A program made the translations under genes and the position numbers. From Streptomyces sp. NK15101 (GTDB taxonomy: Bacteria > Actinomycetota > Actinomycetes > Streptomycetales > Streptomycetaceae), in contig NZ_JAINVG010000029.1 in assembly GCF_020400725.1 (NCBI RefSeq), positions 23,674 through 87,673 of the forward strand: a stretch of 64,000 nt of DNA. The letters are read 5' to 3'. The notes beneath the pieces were generated by a model. That model made no database searches. It saw nothing but the letters and a program-made list of their open reading frames with translations, and was not told where the DNA came from. Positions 1-8,554 of the stretch are shown piece after piece (position 1 is the first letter of the stretch; every line of letters starts with the position of its first letter).

Positions 1-49
1 CTCCGGGGCGGCGAAAGCACGACCACCAGGCATTCAGACAGGAGTGTCC

Positions 50-1699
50 ATGAAACCAGTTCACGAATCGCACAGGGCCCTCGTCCCGTGGCCCATGGGA
101 GTCGAGCCGGAACACGTGCGCGAGGCCACCTCCCGATTGGTCACGCACGTCAGCAGACAGATCGACGACAGCGGCGCGATCATCGGGGAGTGCCGCAGCC
201 GGGTGCTGGAGTCCGCGCTCGCGCTGACGCTGATGACGCGCACCGGAGCGGCCTCGCCCGCCAGGGACCGCGTGCTCGCCTACCTCCAGGGGCACCTCGA
301 CGCCTCCCAGGAGTTCGACCGGGTCCTCGCCACGCTGGCGGTCGGACGGGCCACCGGCAGGGCGTCCGCCGGCGACGCCGACATCGTCGGCAAACTGACC
401 GACGCGCTGCTCGGCGCCGCACCGTCGTTCATCTCCGCCCGCCGCCGCCGGATGCTGTACGCCGTGCTGTCGCTGCTCGGCTGCCCGGTGCCGTCCGACG
501 CCGCCCCCGCGGCCGACGAGGACGCCCCCACGGATCCCGCGCACTCCTGGGCGGCCGTCCAGCAGGCCGCGGTCACGCTGGTCCTCGCCACCGCCACGGG
601 CGTCAGCAACGGAGCCACGGCCGCCGCGCTGCGGACGCTGACCGCCATACGCCCGGCGACGACGGTGTGGGAGGGGTACGTGCTGCTGCACCTGCTGTCG
701 CTGCACGCGCTCGCCGGCGTCCCCGGACAGGAGGAGACCGTGCGCAGCGGCCTGGAGACGCTGCTGCGCCACCAGCGCGACGACGGCGGCTTCCCGTTCG
801 TGGTGAACCTGCAGCACTGGTGCACCTCGACCGCCGGAATCGCGCTCGCCGCGGCCGGTGCCCACCCGGCCGTGCTGCGGTCGATGGCGGAGACGCTCGC
901 CGCCCACGAGACCGACGAGGAGCAGGGCTCCCTGTGCCGGTCGCTCTCCCGCGGCGCGCCCCTCGCGGGCGGCTGGTCCATCGGCCCCCACGTGGCGCAG
1001 AACGACGTCGACTGCACCTCGTGCATCCTGGAGTTCCTCCAGACCGTCGACCCCGTCGGCCACGGCGGCACCGTGCGCCGCGGCGTGGAGGGCCTGCTGG
1101 CCGTCCAGGGCGACGACGGCGGCTTCCCCACGTACGTGGCCGGCGCCGCCTCCGAGCCGTGCATGACGGCCGCGGCCGTCAACGCGCTCGCCGCGCACCC
1201 CTTCACCGCGCCCGCCCGGGAGCGCGCCCTGGCGTTCCTCGCCGACAGCCAGCTGCACGACGGCGGATTCGAGCCGGGGTGGAGCCGCAGCCGTCTGCAC
1301 GCGATGTTCCGTGCGCGTCTCGCCGCCTGCGCCGCGGCCCCGGACGACCACCGCACGGCCCGCATGGCCGAGCGGATCGAGCGCTCGGTGCGCGAGACGC
1401 AGAACGCCGACGGAGGCTGGGGCATGCAGCCCGGCGACGCCAGCGACGACATCAGCACCGCCTACGGGCTGATCACGCTGTGCTACGGGGCGGACTCCCG
1501 GCCCGTCGGGCGCGCCCTCTCCTGGCTGCTCGCCCACCAGAACGCGGACGGCGGGTACGACGGCGTGCCCGACATGGTCGGCCCCCGCCCGTTCCCGTAC
1601 CGCATCCCCGTCCTGACCGACGCCCCCGTGCTCCTGGCCCTCGGCCACGTGCGCCACCGGGTGCAGGGCACGGCGGCGCTGCTCCGGGACGTGGCGTAG
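50..1699 (+). CDS. Squalene-cyclase/prenyltransferase-repeat protein (class II terpene cyclase-like)
   Basis: About 549 residues of alpha-alpha barrel repeats. Several QW-type repeats are visible (QRDDGGFPF, GDDGGFPTY, QNADGGWGM, QNADGGYDG), the signature of squalene cyclases and class II diterpene cyclases. The acid motif, normally DxDD in bacterial cyclases, reads D319-V-D321-C322-T-S here. The central Asp is kept and the next residue is Cys, as in the DCTAE motif of oxidosqualene cyclases. The ATG at 50 is preferred over GTG 44 because CAGGAG lies 5 nt upstream of it. The gene converges on the haloperoxidase-like gene and ends in a strong terminator. The class II cyclase-like fold is fairly sure; the substrate is unknown, and a non-cyclase repeat protein is possible. 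Confidence 0.75.
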   Translation: MKPVHESHRALVPWPMGVEPEHVREATSRLVTHVSRQIDDSGAIIGECRSRVLESALALTLMTRTGAASPARDRVLAYLQGHLDASQEFDRVLATLAVGRATGRASAGDADIVGKLTDALLGAAPSFISARRRRMLYAVLSLLGCPVPSDAAPAADEDAPTDPAHSWAAVQQAAVTLVLATATGVSNGATAAALRTLTAIRPATTVWEGYVLLHLLSLHALAGVPGQEETVRSGLETLLRHQRDDGGFPFVVNLQHWCTSTAGIALAAAGAHPAVLRSMAETLAAHETDEEQGSLCRSLSRGAPLAGGWSIGPHVAQNDVDCTSCILEFLQTVDPVGHGGTVRRGVEGLLAVQGDDGGFPTYVAGAASEPCMTAAAVNALAAHPFTAPARERALAFLADSQLHDGGFEPGWSRSRLHAMFRARLAACAAAPDDHRTARMAERIERSVRETQNADGGWGMQPGDASDDISTAYGLITLCYGADSRPVGRALSWLLAHQNADGGYDGVPDMVGPRPFPYRIPVLTDAPVLLALGHVRHRVQGTAALLRDVA

Positions 1700-1727
1700 C
1701 GGCGGGCACGACCCGTCCACCGGCCGG

Positions 1728-1775
1728 AAAGCCGACTGCCGGCGAAGCCGAAGGGCTTCGCCGGCAGTCGGCTTT
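1728..1775. terminator. Bidirectional hairpin terminator
   Basis: A perfect inverted repeat of about 22 bp with a GAAG loop. The core arm is GCCGACTGCCGGCGAAGCC, flanked by AAA on the left and TTT on the right. It lies between the convergent genes ending at 1699 and 1791. Confidence 0.9.
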
Positions 1776-1790
1776 CGCCGGTCGGGCGGA

Positions 1791-3305
1791 TCAGCCGCCG
1801 TTCACCTTGTTCTGGACGAACTCGTAGGCTCGGGCGGCGATTTGCGGTGCGTACTGGGACGGGGCCTCGATGGCGGAGCGGAAGTTCTCGCCGCCCCAGA
1901 GACGGCTCTCACCGCATTCCGCGGCGAACTCGCTCCAGCTGTTCCAGTGCAGCGTCACGTCCTGGGCGGGGGTGACGCCCGGCTCGATGAGGGAGGAGCC
2001 CTTGGCGGCGCGGTAGTTGATGTCGGCCTTGTCGGTGCCGGTGAAGAGCGGTGTCAGTTCGGCGTAGGCGAGGCACTCCGCGGCTTCCGCGGAAGGGTAC
2101 TCGGGGTGGTCGGGTGCCTTGATGGGGTGGTTGACCGGCCATGCGTCCAGGTAGGCCCGCCACTCGCCTCCCGTGATGTCGTCGACGGTGCCCGCTCCGG
2201 GTCCGCCCCACGCCGTCACCTTCTCCTTCCCGTACAGGTGGTGGATCGCGCTGAACGGGCGCACCGAGTCGTACTTGCGCTTGAAGTGCCAGGTGGCGAT
2301 GGAGAGGTCGAAGAACGCGATGTCACGGATGGTGGTGAAGCGAACCGTGCCGTCGAGGTCGAGGTTGCCCCCGACGATGACCGGCACGGCGCCGACGGGG
2401 CCGAAGGTCTCCACGTTGTTGTTGAAGAGCTCGGCGGCCACCTTCTTGCGGTCGTCCAGGTCCGCCGATGCCTTCAGCACCTGGTCCGCCTGGTTCTTGT
2501 AGGCCGTGTAGTTGCGGTAGTAGTTGCTCTCCCGCGGCGGCGCGACCTTGAACTGGGTGGGACTGTCGTACGTGAACGGCTTCACCCGGCCGAATTGCGG
2601 GGTCGCGAAATTCTGGGCGGTGAAGACGCCGCCCTTGTCGAACGTGTTCGGCTGCCAGCGGGACGGGTCGCGGAGCTTCTGCGGGCTGTTGACCGGCCGG
2701 TACCCGGTGTAGTCGGCGTACGGCTGCCGGTTGTACTTACGGCCGCCTGCCGTTCCCTCCCGGTTGGTGCCGTCGTCCTTCCTCGCCGCGAAGGCGTTCT
2801 TGGCGGCAAGAATGCCGATGCCGCTCGGCGTGGTGGGGTCCTCCGCCGTGTTGTCGGGATCGAGACCCGCCGCGTACATCATCTCGCGCCACCGGGAAGC
2901 GTATTCCGGGTAGAGCGCGTTCAGCGATGTGAAGGCGGAGTAGATGACGGCGATGTTCTTGTTCCGCGTCGTGTGTTCCGCTGCCGGCCGGCGGCCGAGA
3001 TCCGAGAACACGCCCACCGCCGTCGGGTGGTAGGGAGCTATCGCGTCGAACCACGGCACCTCGAGCAGGACGGTTTCGTCCCTGTTCACGGGACTGCTGC
3101 CCGTGTTGGTCATACGTGACACCGTGTTGAACTTCGGATAGACGACCTGGGTCACGGCATTTCCGTGATCGAGGTCGAAGACCGCCGCCGTCTGCTCCGG
3201 GGAGGCCGCCACGGCACTGGTCAGTGATCCTGTCAGGGCTGCCGCGGTGGCGATGGCCACCGTATACCTGAGACGCCTGCTGAGCGGCCGCCTTGAATTC
3301 GTCAC
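1791..3305 (-). CDS. Secreted vanadium-dependent haloperoxidase/PAP2-like protein with altered active site
   Basis: 504 residues with an N-terminal twin-arginine-like signal (SRRLRYTVAIATAAALTG...), so probably exported. The fold is recognisable from K...RPF (KYDSVRPFSAI), HPEYPSAE and SRLWGGENF. In vanadium haloperoxidases and type 2 acid phosphatases the last two read PSGH and SRxxGGxHF. Here the acid/base His is Glu (E407) and the vanadate/phosphate-bearing His is Asn (N474), while Lys, both Arg and Ser remain. Ordinary peroxidase or phosphatase chemistry is therefore doubtful. The start GTG 3305 has AAGGAAG 6-7 nt upstream. An operator-like repeat shared with the biosynthetic cluster lies about 140 bp upstream, suggesting co-regulation. 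Family assignment is good; activity is unknown. Confidence 0.8.
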   Translation of the reverse strand: MTNSRRPLSRRLRYTVAIATAAALTGSLTSAVAASPEQTAAVFDLDHGNAVTQVVYPKFNTVSRMTNTGSSPVNRDETVLLEVPWFDAIAPYHPTAVGVFSDLGRRPAAEHTTRNKNIAVIYSAFTSLNALYPEYASRWREMMYAAGLDPDNTAEDPTTPSGIGILAAKNAFAARKDDGTNREGTAGGRKYNRQPYADYTGYRPVNSPQKLRDPSRWQPNTFDKGGVFTAQNFATPQFGRVKPFTYDSPTQFKVAPPRESNYYRNYTAYKNQADQVLKASADLDDRKKVAAELFNNNVETFGPVGAVPVIVGGNLDLDGTVRFTTIRDIAFFDLSIATWHFKRKYDSVRPFSAIHHLYGKEKVTAWGGPGAGTVDDITGGEWRAYLDAWPVNHPIKAPDHPEYPSAEAAECLAYAELTPLFTGTDKADINYRAAKGSSLIEPGVTPAQDVTLHWNSWSEFAAECGESRLWGGENFRSAIEAPSQYAPQIAARAYEFVQNKVNGG

Positions 3306-3443
3306 CGAAATCTTCCTTTCAGTCGACTGTCGAGCCGTCAGAGTTCGCCGGCGGAAAGCGTGAGGCTCTGTTCGAGCGCAGGGGTGACCGCACGGTAATA
3401 TGATCTCTGTCGCACTGAAAGTAGTTGGTTCGCCGGTGGGCGG

Positions 3444-3475
3444 CCACTGCTCATACGGGTAGCCGACACTACTCG
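3444..3475. promoter_or_regulatory. Operator-like site A: three half-sites
   Basis: CCACTGCTC-ATAC-GGGTAGCCG (3444-3465) is followed by another half-site CACTACTCG (3467-3475). The same architecture, reversed, occurs at 34329-34359, and a perfect palindrome of the same type occurs at 16642-16661. The site lies 140-170 bp upstream of the haloperoxidase-like start. It is a likely target of the StrR-like regulator encoded at 33129-34157 (inference). Confidence 0.6.
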
Positions 3476-3516
3476 CCCTGGGGCTGGAGCGGGTGTTGCC
3501 CGCCGTGAGGTCCGCC

Positions 3517-3567
3517 GACGACAATGTGCCCTGGAAAGCTTCTCGCTTTCCAGGGCACATTGTCGTC
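3517..3567. terminator. Long perfect hairpin (23-bp stem) after the sensor kinase
   Basis: GACGACAATGTGCCCTGG... at 3517-3539 is repeated inverted at 3545-3567 with the loop TTCTC. It lies 40 bp beyond the stop of the leftward kinase gene and would terminate its transcription. There is no T-run. The stem is unusually long and AT-richer than its surroundings. Confidence 0.7.
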
Positions 3568-3606
3568 GTCAGGTGAATTGTCTCGATCCGCCGCGGGGCG
3601 CCGTGT

Positions 3607-4845
3607 TCAGAGGAGCGACCCGGTCGGTGCGAGGGGCAGCCGTGCCATGACCTCGAACCCACCGCCCGGAGTGGGCTCGGCGTTGAAGTCCCCGCCCAGC
3701 AGTTGGCAGCGCTCGCGCATGCCCAGGAGACCGCGGCCGGGCTTGTCCCGCCTGCCCGCGGCCGTGCCGTTGACGGACGGCTTCCGCGCGGGGACGCCAC
3801 GGGAGCCGGCACCGCCCCGGTCGGTGACGCGGATCTCCAGATGGTCGATCCCCGGGTTCACCGCGACCGTCACCTGGGTGGGGCCGGTGTGCCGGATGAT
3901 GTTGGTGATCGACTCCTGGAGGATCCGGTAGGCGGCGCTGTCCACCGCGCTCGGCAACGGCGCCGAGGGCGAGTTCACTTCGAGCGTGACGTCGAGTCCT
4001 GCGGCGCGTGCCTCGGCCGTGAGGTCGTCGATCTGCTCCAGGCTGGCGTGCGGCACGGGTTCGTCGCTGTCGCCACGGAGGACGCCGAGGATGGCGCGCA
4101 TCTCCTGCAGCGTCCGGGAGCTCGTCTGCTCGATGGTCAGCAAGGCTTCGCGTGCCTGTTCCGGTCGCTTGTCGAGCACGTGCGCGGTGACCCCGGACTG
4201 CACGTTGATGATCGCTATGGCGTGGGCGACGGTGTCGTGCACCTCGCGCGCGATCCGGAGGCGCTCGGCGTCGACCCGGGCACGGGCCTCCTCCTCGCGG
4301 GTCCGCTCCGCCAGTTCCGCACGCTCCTCGGCGTCGGCCGCGATGACCCGCCGGGACCGGACGGACTCGCCGAGAGCCGTGCTCATGACCGCGACACCGA
4401 TGCGGAAGAACACCCAGCCGAGGGCCTCGCGCGGCTGCACGTCGGCCGACGCGAACAGCCACCCGGCGGCCAGGATCACGGTGCCCCCGCCGGCGATCGT
4501 CAGGGATCTGCGCCCGTCGCCGTAGGCGGCGACGGTGTACAGGGCGACCATGAGTCCGAGCCAGCCGTAGCCGTCGGGGAGATCGAGGGCGTAATACACC
4601 AGGCTGGCGACCGCGGTGGTGACGAGCACCAGGACCGGCCACAAGCGGCGGACGGCCACGACCAGGCCACCCACCACCAGCAGCGTGAATCCGAGGTATC
4701 CGAATTCGGTGAGCGAACGCTGTTCCGTCCCCCTGGCGGCGGCGAGGGCGACCGTGCCCTGCACCTGCATCACGGTGACGAAGAGAGCGAGCAGCACGTC
4801 TTGGGTCAGCACCCGCAGCGAGAACGACCCGGGGCGGAGTTTCAT
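3607..4845 (-). CDS. Two-component sensor histidine kinase (NarL-family partner type)
   Basis: 412 residues. The N-terminal half has about five or six membrane segments. A HisKA_3 dimerisation domain follows with the phosphoacceptor motif REVHDTVAHA, then an HATPase domain (N box in ESITNIIRHTG, G box GRGLLGMRER). The architecture matches kinases that phosphorylate LuxR/NarL-type regulators. No response regulator is adjacent; the nearest candidate is the orphan NarL-type regulator at 10661-11338. Start ATG 4845 follows AGGATCGCGGTC. It is divergent from the MMPL exporter gene across 235 bp, so the exporter is a plausible target. Confidence 0.9.
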   Translation of the reverse strand: MKLRPGSFSLRVLTQDVLLALFVTVMQVQGTVALAAARGTEQRSLTEFGYLGFTLLVVGGLVVAVRRLWPVLVLVTTAVASLVYYALDLPDGYGWLGLMVALYTVAAYGDGRRSLTIAGGGTVILAAGWLFASADVQPREALGWVFFRIGVAVMSTALGESVRSRRVIAADAEERAELAERTREEEARARVDAERLRIAREVHDTVAHAIAIINVQSGVTAHVLDKRPEQAREALLTIEQTSSRTLQEMRAILGVLRGDSDEPVPHASLEQIDDLTAEARAAGLDVTLEVNSPSAPLPSAVDSAAYRILQESITNIIRHTGPTQVTVAVNPGIDHLEIRVTDRGGAGSRGVPARKPSVNGTAAGRRDKPGRGLLGMRERCQLLGGDFNAEPTPGGGFEVMARLPLAPTGSLL

Positions 4846-5080
4846 GACCGCGATCCTACTGTTCGGGCCCCCGGAGCACGCTCCGCTCAAGCGCGCGAAA
4901 ACGCTACGTCGACGGGCGTGGTGCGGCGCGGCGGGTTACGTCCGATTGCGTAGGCACCACCATCCGTCGTCAGAGGTCAGGACCGTCTCGCGTACGGGAC
5001 GATCGCCGCTGTGACCGATCAACCTCTTCCGTACCGAGTAGCGAGCCATGCCGCATGGCTCCACCACTGAGGAGCAGATG

Positions 5081-7258
5081 ATGACAACCGAGACTCCACG
5101 TAACGGAGCTCTGGCGGGACTGGGTCGCTACTGTTTCCGCCGCCGCCGCCTGGTGCTCCTGGCCTGGGTCATCGGTGTGATCGCCGTGGCGTTCGTCGGC
5201 TTCAGCTATGGCGCCGCCCCCGACAACGACTTCTCCGGGGGAGACTCGCAGTCGGCCAAGGCGCAGCAGCTGATGGCGAAGCACTTCCCCAAGGAGCAGG
5301 GGGACAGGCTGACCCTCGCGATCAAGGCTGACAAGGGGATCGACGACCCCGCCACCAAGCAGAAGATCGAGAAGGCCATCGCCGATCTCGTCGCCTCGCC
5401 CGTCACGGGACCGGTGACGTCGCCGTACCAGGACAAGAAGCTGGTGACGGAGGATCGTCGCATCGCCCGCATGACCATCCCGCTGAGCGCCAAGGAGGTG
5501 GACAAGGCCGAGGTCAAGCCCTTGGTGGACACGGTCAAGAACGCCTCCGACGACAGCCTCACGCTCGCGCTGGGCGGCTACATGGCGGAGAAGGCCGAGA
5601 CGCCCCCGCAGGGTTCGGCCGAAAGCGTGGGCCTCCTGGCCGCGGCGGTGATCCTGTTCATCGCCTTCGGGTCGCTGGTGGCCATGGGTCTGCCGATCGT
5701 GACCGCCCTCCTGGCCATCGTGGCCGGCCTCGCGCTGACGAAGCTGATGGGGCACGTCTTCCCCGCGCCCGACTTCACCATGGTCTTCGGCGCGATGATC
5801 GGGCTCGGCGTCGGCATCGACTACGCGCTGTTCATCGTGACCCGTTACAAGGACGGCCTCCGGGACGGCGAGGACCCCGAGAGCGCCACGGTCAAGGCCA
5901 TCGACACCGCGGGTCGCGCGGTGCTGTTCGCCGGTACGACCGTGGTGATCGCGCTGATGGGCCTGTTCGTCATGGGACAGCGGCTGATGACCGGCGTGGC
6001 CGTCGCCACCTCGATCACGGTGTTCATCACCATGATCGCCGCGGTGACGCTGCTGCCCGCCTTCCTCGGCTTCACCGGATACAAGATCAACTCGCTCCGC
6101 CTGCCCCGGCGCGCGTCCCGCGGGGACAAGGAGGCCGGTGCGCCGGCCGAGGAGCGCCGTACGTTCGCCGAGCGCTGGGCCGGCGCGGTGCAGCGCAAGC
6201 CGCTGGTCTCCGCACTCGCCGCCGGCGGGATCCTGCTGCTGCTGGGCGCCCCCGTGCTGTCGATGCGGCTGGGCCAGCCCGACGCCAGCGTCCAGCCCCG
6301 TGACCGGAGCAGCTACATCTCGTACACGATCCTCTCCGAGGGCTTCGGCCCGGGCTACGGAGCGCCCCTGGTCTTCGCCGCCGAGGTCGACTCCAAGGAC
6401 GCCGATCTCGGGTCCGTCGTCCGAGCGGTCGGCAAGACCGAGGGCGTCGCCTACGCCACGCCGCCCCGGGTCAGCGAGGACGGGCAGGCCGTCACCTTCG
6501 TCGCCTTCCCCACGACCGGCTACCAGGACGAGGCGACCACGGACCTGGTGCACAAGCTCCGCGACGAGGTGCTGCCCAAGACCGCCGGCGGCGAGAAGGT
6601 CCTCGTCGGCGGACCGAACGCCAGCACCATCGACACGGCCGAGGAGTCCGGCGCGCGCCTGCCCCTGATGATCGGGGTCGTCATCGCGATGTCCATGGTG
6701 CTGCTGATCGCGCTGGTCCGGTCGGTCACGATCGCCCTGCAGGCCGCCGTGATGAACCTGCTGTCGATCGCCGCCTCCTACGGTGTGCTGGTGGCGGTCG
6801 TGCAGTGGGGCTGGTTCGGCCCGGCCCTCGGGTTCCCCGCCACCATGCCGGTCACGACCTGGGTCCCGATGATGATGTTCCCGGTCCTGTTCGGCCTGTC
6901 GATGGACTACCAGGTGTTCCTGATCTCGCGGGTCCGTGAGGAGTACGAGCGCACCGGGGACACCCGCACCGCCGTCGCCACCGGGCTGGCGCGGAGCGCC
7001 AAGGTGATCACGGCCGCGGCCGCCATCATGATCGCGGTCTTCACCACCTCGCTGCTCGGCCCCGACGTCGCCGTCAAGCAGGGCGGCCTGGGCATGGCCG
7101 TCGCCGTGCTCATCGACGCCACCATCGTCCGGATGGTCTTCGTCCCCTCGGTGATGGAGCTGTTCGGCAAGGCCAACTGGTGGATGCCCGGACGCCGGGC
7201 ACCCAAGACGCCCTCGGTAACACCCCCGGCCGAGGTCGAGGAAGGGGTCAAGGTCTGA
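5081..7258 (+). CDS. MMPL/RND-family membrane transporter
   Basis: About 725 residues. The topology is typical of actinobacterial MMPL proteins: an N-terminal helix (LVLLAWVIGVIAVAFVGFSYG), a large extracytoplasmic domain (about 45-165), a block of helices with the GxxxDY motif (GVGIDYALFIVTRYKDGL), a second extracytoplasmic loop, and a second block containing FGLSMDYQVFLISRVREEY. It exports lipids or hydrophobic small molecules by proton motive force. GAGGAG lies 6 nt before ATG 5081, which is better than the upstream ATGs at 5048 and 5078. It could export the cluster product, but that is only suggested by proximity. A hairpin follows at 7268. Confidence 0.92.
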   Translation: MTTETPRNGALAGLGRYCFRRRRLVLLAWVIGVIAVAFVGFSYGAAPDNDFSGGDSQSAKAQQLMAKHFPKEQGDRLTLAIKADKGIDDPATKQKIEKAIADLVASPVTGPVTSPYQDKKLVTEDRRIARMTIPLSAKEVDKAEVKPLVDTVKNASDDSLTLALGGYMAEKAETPPQGSAESVGLLAAAVILFIAFGSLVAMGLPIVTALLAIVAGLALTKLMGHVFPAPDFTMVFGAMIGLGVGIDYALFIVTRYKDGLRDGEDPESATVKAIDTAGRAVLFAGTTVVIALMGLFVMGQRLMTGVAVATSITVFITMIAAVTLLPAFLGFTGYKINSLRLPRRASRGDKEAGAPAEERRTFAERWAGAVQRKPLVSALAAGGILLLLGAPVLSMRLGQPDASVQPRDRSSYISYTILSEGFGPGYGAPLVFAAEVDSKDADLGSVVRAVGKTEGVAYATPPRVSEDGQAVTFVAFPTTGYQDEATTDLVHKLRDEVLPKTAGGEKVLVGGPNASTIDTAEESGARLPLMIGVVIAMSMVLLIALVRSVTIALQAAVMNLLSIAASYGVLVAVVQWGWFGPALGFPATMPVTTWVPMMMFPVLFGLSMDYQVFLISRVREEYERTGDTRTAVATGLARSAKVITAAAAIMIAVFTTSLLGPDVAVKQGGLGMAVAVLIDATIVRMVFVPSVMELFGKANWWMPGRRAPKTPSVTPPAEVEEGVKV

Positions 7259-7267
7259 CCTCGCCCG

Positions 7268-7302
7268 CAGCCTGGATCCACCGTCACGGTGGATCCAGGC
7301 TG
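7268..7302. terminator. Hairpin terminator after MMPL gene
   Basis: Perfect 16-bp stem CAGCCTGGATCCACCG / CGGTGGATCCAGGCTG with a TCA loop, 10 bp after the MMPL stop codon. Confidence 0.85.
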
Positions 7303-7349
7303 TCCCTCCGCGCTCTCCCACCCTGTACCAAGCATCCGAAAGGAACCTC

Positions 7350-7733
7350 ATGTCCGTCCGTCGCTTGCTCATCGCCGCACCGACAGCCCTGCTCGGAGTG
7401 ATGGCACTCGCCGCACCGGCGGCCGCGCAGGTCTCGACCGCCGCGGAGGACGGCGGCGGTGGCCGGGGCGTGTCCATGGTGGCCCTGCTGCTGGGGCTGG
7501 CCGGCGTGGTCCTCGGAGTGCTGGCGCTGCGCTCCTCCGGCCGGGGGCCGGGCATGGCCTTCGCCTCCGTGGCGCTCGGGCTGGTCGGCGGCGTCGTCGG
7601 CGCCTTCGCGCTGTCCGACGCGGAGGTCGGCACCGGCAACGGGCAGGGCGGGGCCATCGTCTCCCTGGTGCTCGCGCTGATCGCCATGGCCGTCGGCGGC
7701 CTGGCGGTCAGCCGCTCGCGCCGCAGCGCCTGA
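7350..7733 (+). CDS. Small exported or membrane protein with Gly/Ala-rich helices
   Basis: 127 residues. A Sec-type signal (MSVRRLLIAAPTALLGVMAL, cleavage near AAAQ) is followed by three hydrophobic helices (VSMVALLLGLAGVVLGVLAL, MAFASVALGLVGGVVGAFAL, IVSLVLALIAMAVGGLAV) and a short basic tail SRSRRSA. The layout resembles small DUF4190/DUF6223-type Streptomyces membrane proteins; I do not assign a function. GAAAGGA precedes ATG 7350. It follows the MMPL terminator, so it is probably a separate transcription unit. Confidence 0.8.
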   Translation: MSVRRLLIAAPTALLGVMALAAPAAAQVSTAAEDGGGGRGVSMVALLLGLAGVVLGVLALRSSGRGPGMAFASVALGLVGGVVGAFALSDAEVGTGNGQGGAIVSLVLALIAMAVGGLAVSRSRRSA

Positions 7734-7760
7734 CCGGGCGGGACATCCGCCGATCGCCGT

Positions 7761-7790
7761 AGCCGGCCGCCACGCACGTGGCGGCCGGCT
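7761..7790. terminator. Bidirectional hairpin terminator
   Basis: Perfect 13-bp stem AGCCGGCCGCCAC / GTGGCGGCCGGCT with a GCAC loop, between the convergent genes ending at 7733 and 7812. Confidence 0.85.
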
Positions 7791-7811
7791 CCGTGTTCTC
7801 CCGTCCCGGGC

Positions 7812-8207
7812 TCAGCGGCGGACCGCCGGGGTGAACAGCTCGACGAGATTGCCCGCGGGGTCGGCCAGCAGCAGCTGGCGCCCGCCGGGCCCCGAGACGA
7901 TGTCGCTGCGGAGCACTACGCCGGCCTCGCGCAGCCGGTCCCGCTCGGCCTCGAGGTCGTCGACGACGAGGTGGATGCGGTTGCGCCCGCTGCCGGCGAG
8001 GTCCGCGGGCGTGGCGCGCGCCCCGGAACTCGGCGGGCCGGAGAGCAGCAGCCGCAGCGGCCCTCGCACCACATCGGCGAACGCCGGTGGAAACGCGTTG
8101 AGCACCGTGAAGCCGAGGTGAACGGTGTAGAAGTCGATGGCGGCCCGGACGTCGTCCACGATGTAGCGGACGCTCGCCAGGGCGCCCTCGCTCTCGTTCC
8201 CGGTCAT
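7812..8207 (-). CDS. VOC-superfamily (glyoxalase/dioxygenase fold) protein
   Basis: 131 residues forming one two-module VOC unit. The first half is VRYIVDDVRAAIDFYTVHLGF, the second IHLVVDDLEAERDRLREAGV, and the family ending is LLADPAGNLVELFTP. The terminal Glu of NLVEL is the usual metal ligand. The first module has a Tyr where a metal His would be expected, so the metal site may be incomplete. Small single-unit members include fosfomycin/bleomycin-type resistance proteins and isomerases; nothing here decides between them. GGAGGG lies 7 nt before ATG 8207. Confidence 0.85.
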   Translation of the reverse strand: MTGNESEGALASVRYIVDDVRAAIDFYTVHLGFTVLNAFPPAFADVVRGPLRLLLSGPPSSGARATPADLAGSGRNRIHLVVDDLEAERDRLREAGVVLRSDIVSGPGGRQLLLADPAGNLVELFTPAVRR

Positions 8208-8554
8208 GCGGGATCCCTCCTCGTCGCGGCGGCCGGCGCGTGCGCGGTGCACCGGAACGGCCTTGCGCCGCACGGATGTCGACGGCCGAAGCGTAGGCCG
8301 CCCCCGTCTCCCCCCACCACGTCGCCGCCCGGCCGCTCCGCCGCGAAAGGGCGCGGCCGCGTGATGGACGTCGCGGCCGCGTACGGACCGGGCCGCCGCT
8401 CCGCCGTGGCCGGGAGCGGGACGGCACGCCATCCCGGCAGGGCGTGCCGATATCCCGTGAATGGGCCATGTGCGCGGGGGCGGGATGGCCGAGAGTGCTG
8501 ACCGCGTACACACGACGACGTCGTCATGCCGGCGACCTCGACAGCGGAGGTGTG
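8208..8554. other. Intergenic region with divergent promoters
   Basis: No gene is supported here. It separates the VOC gene from the DUF485/symporter operon. It holds a 19-nt segment at 8452-8470 (ATCCCGTGAATGGGCCATG) that recurs with one change at 26411-26429. In both places it begins about 105 bp before the start codon of the following gene. Confidence 0.5.

Noticed and set aside
4970..7777. A 935-codon open frame on the minus strand
   Set aside because: It lies opposite the MMPL gene and reads as low-complexity His/Asp/Arg-rich sequence, the usual shadow frame of GC-rich DNA.
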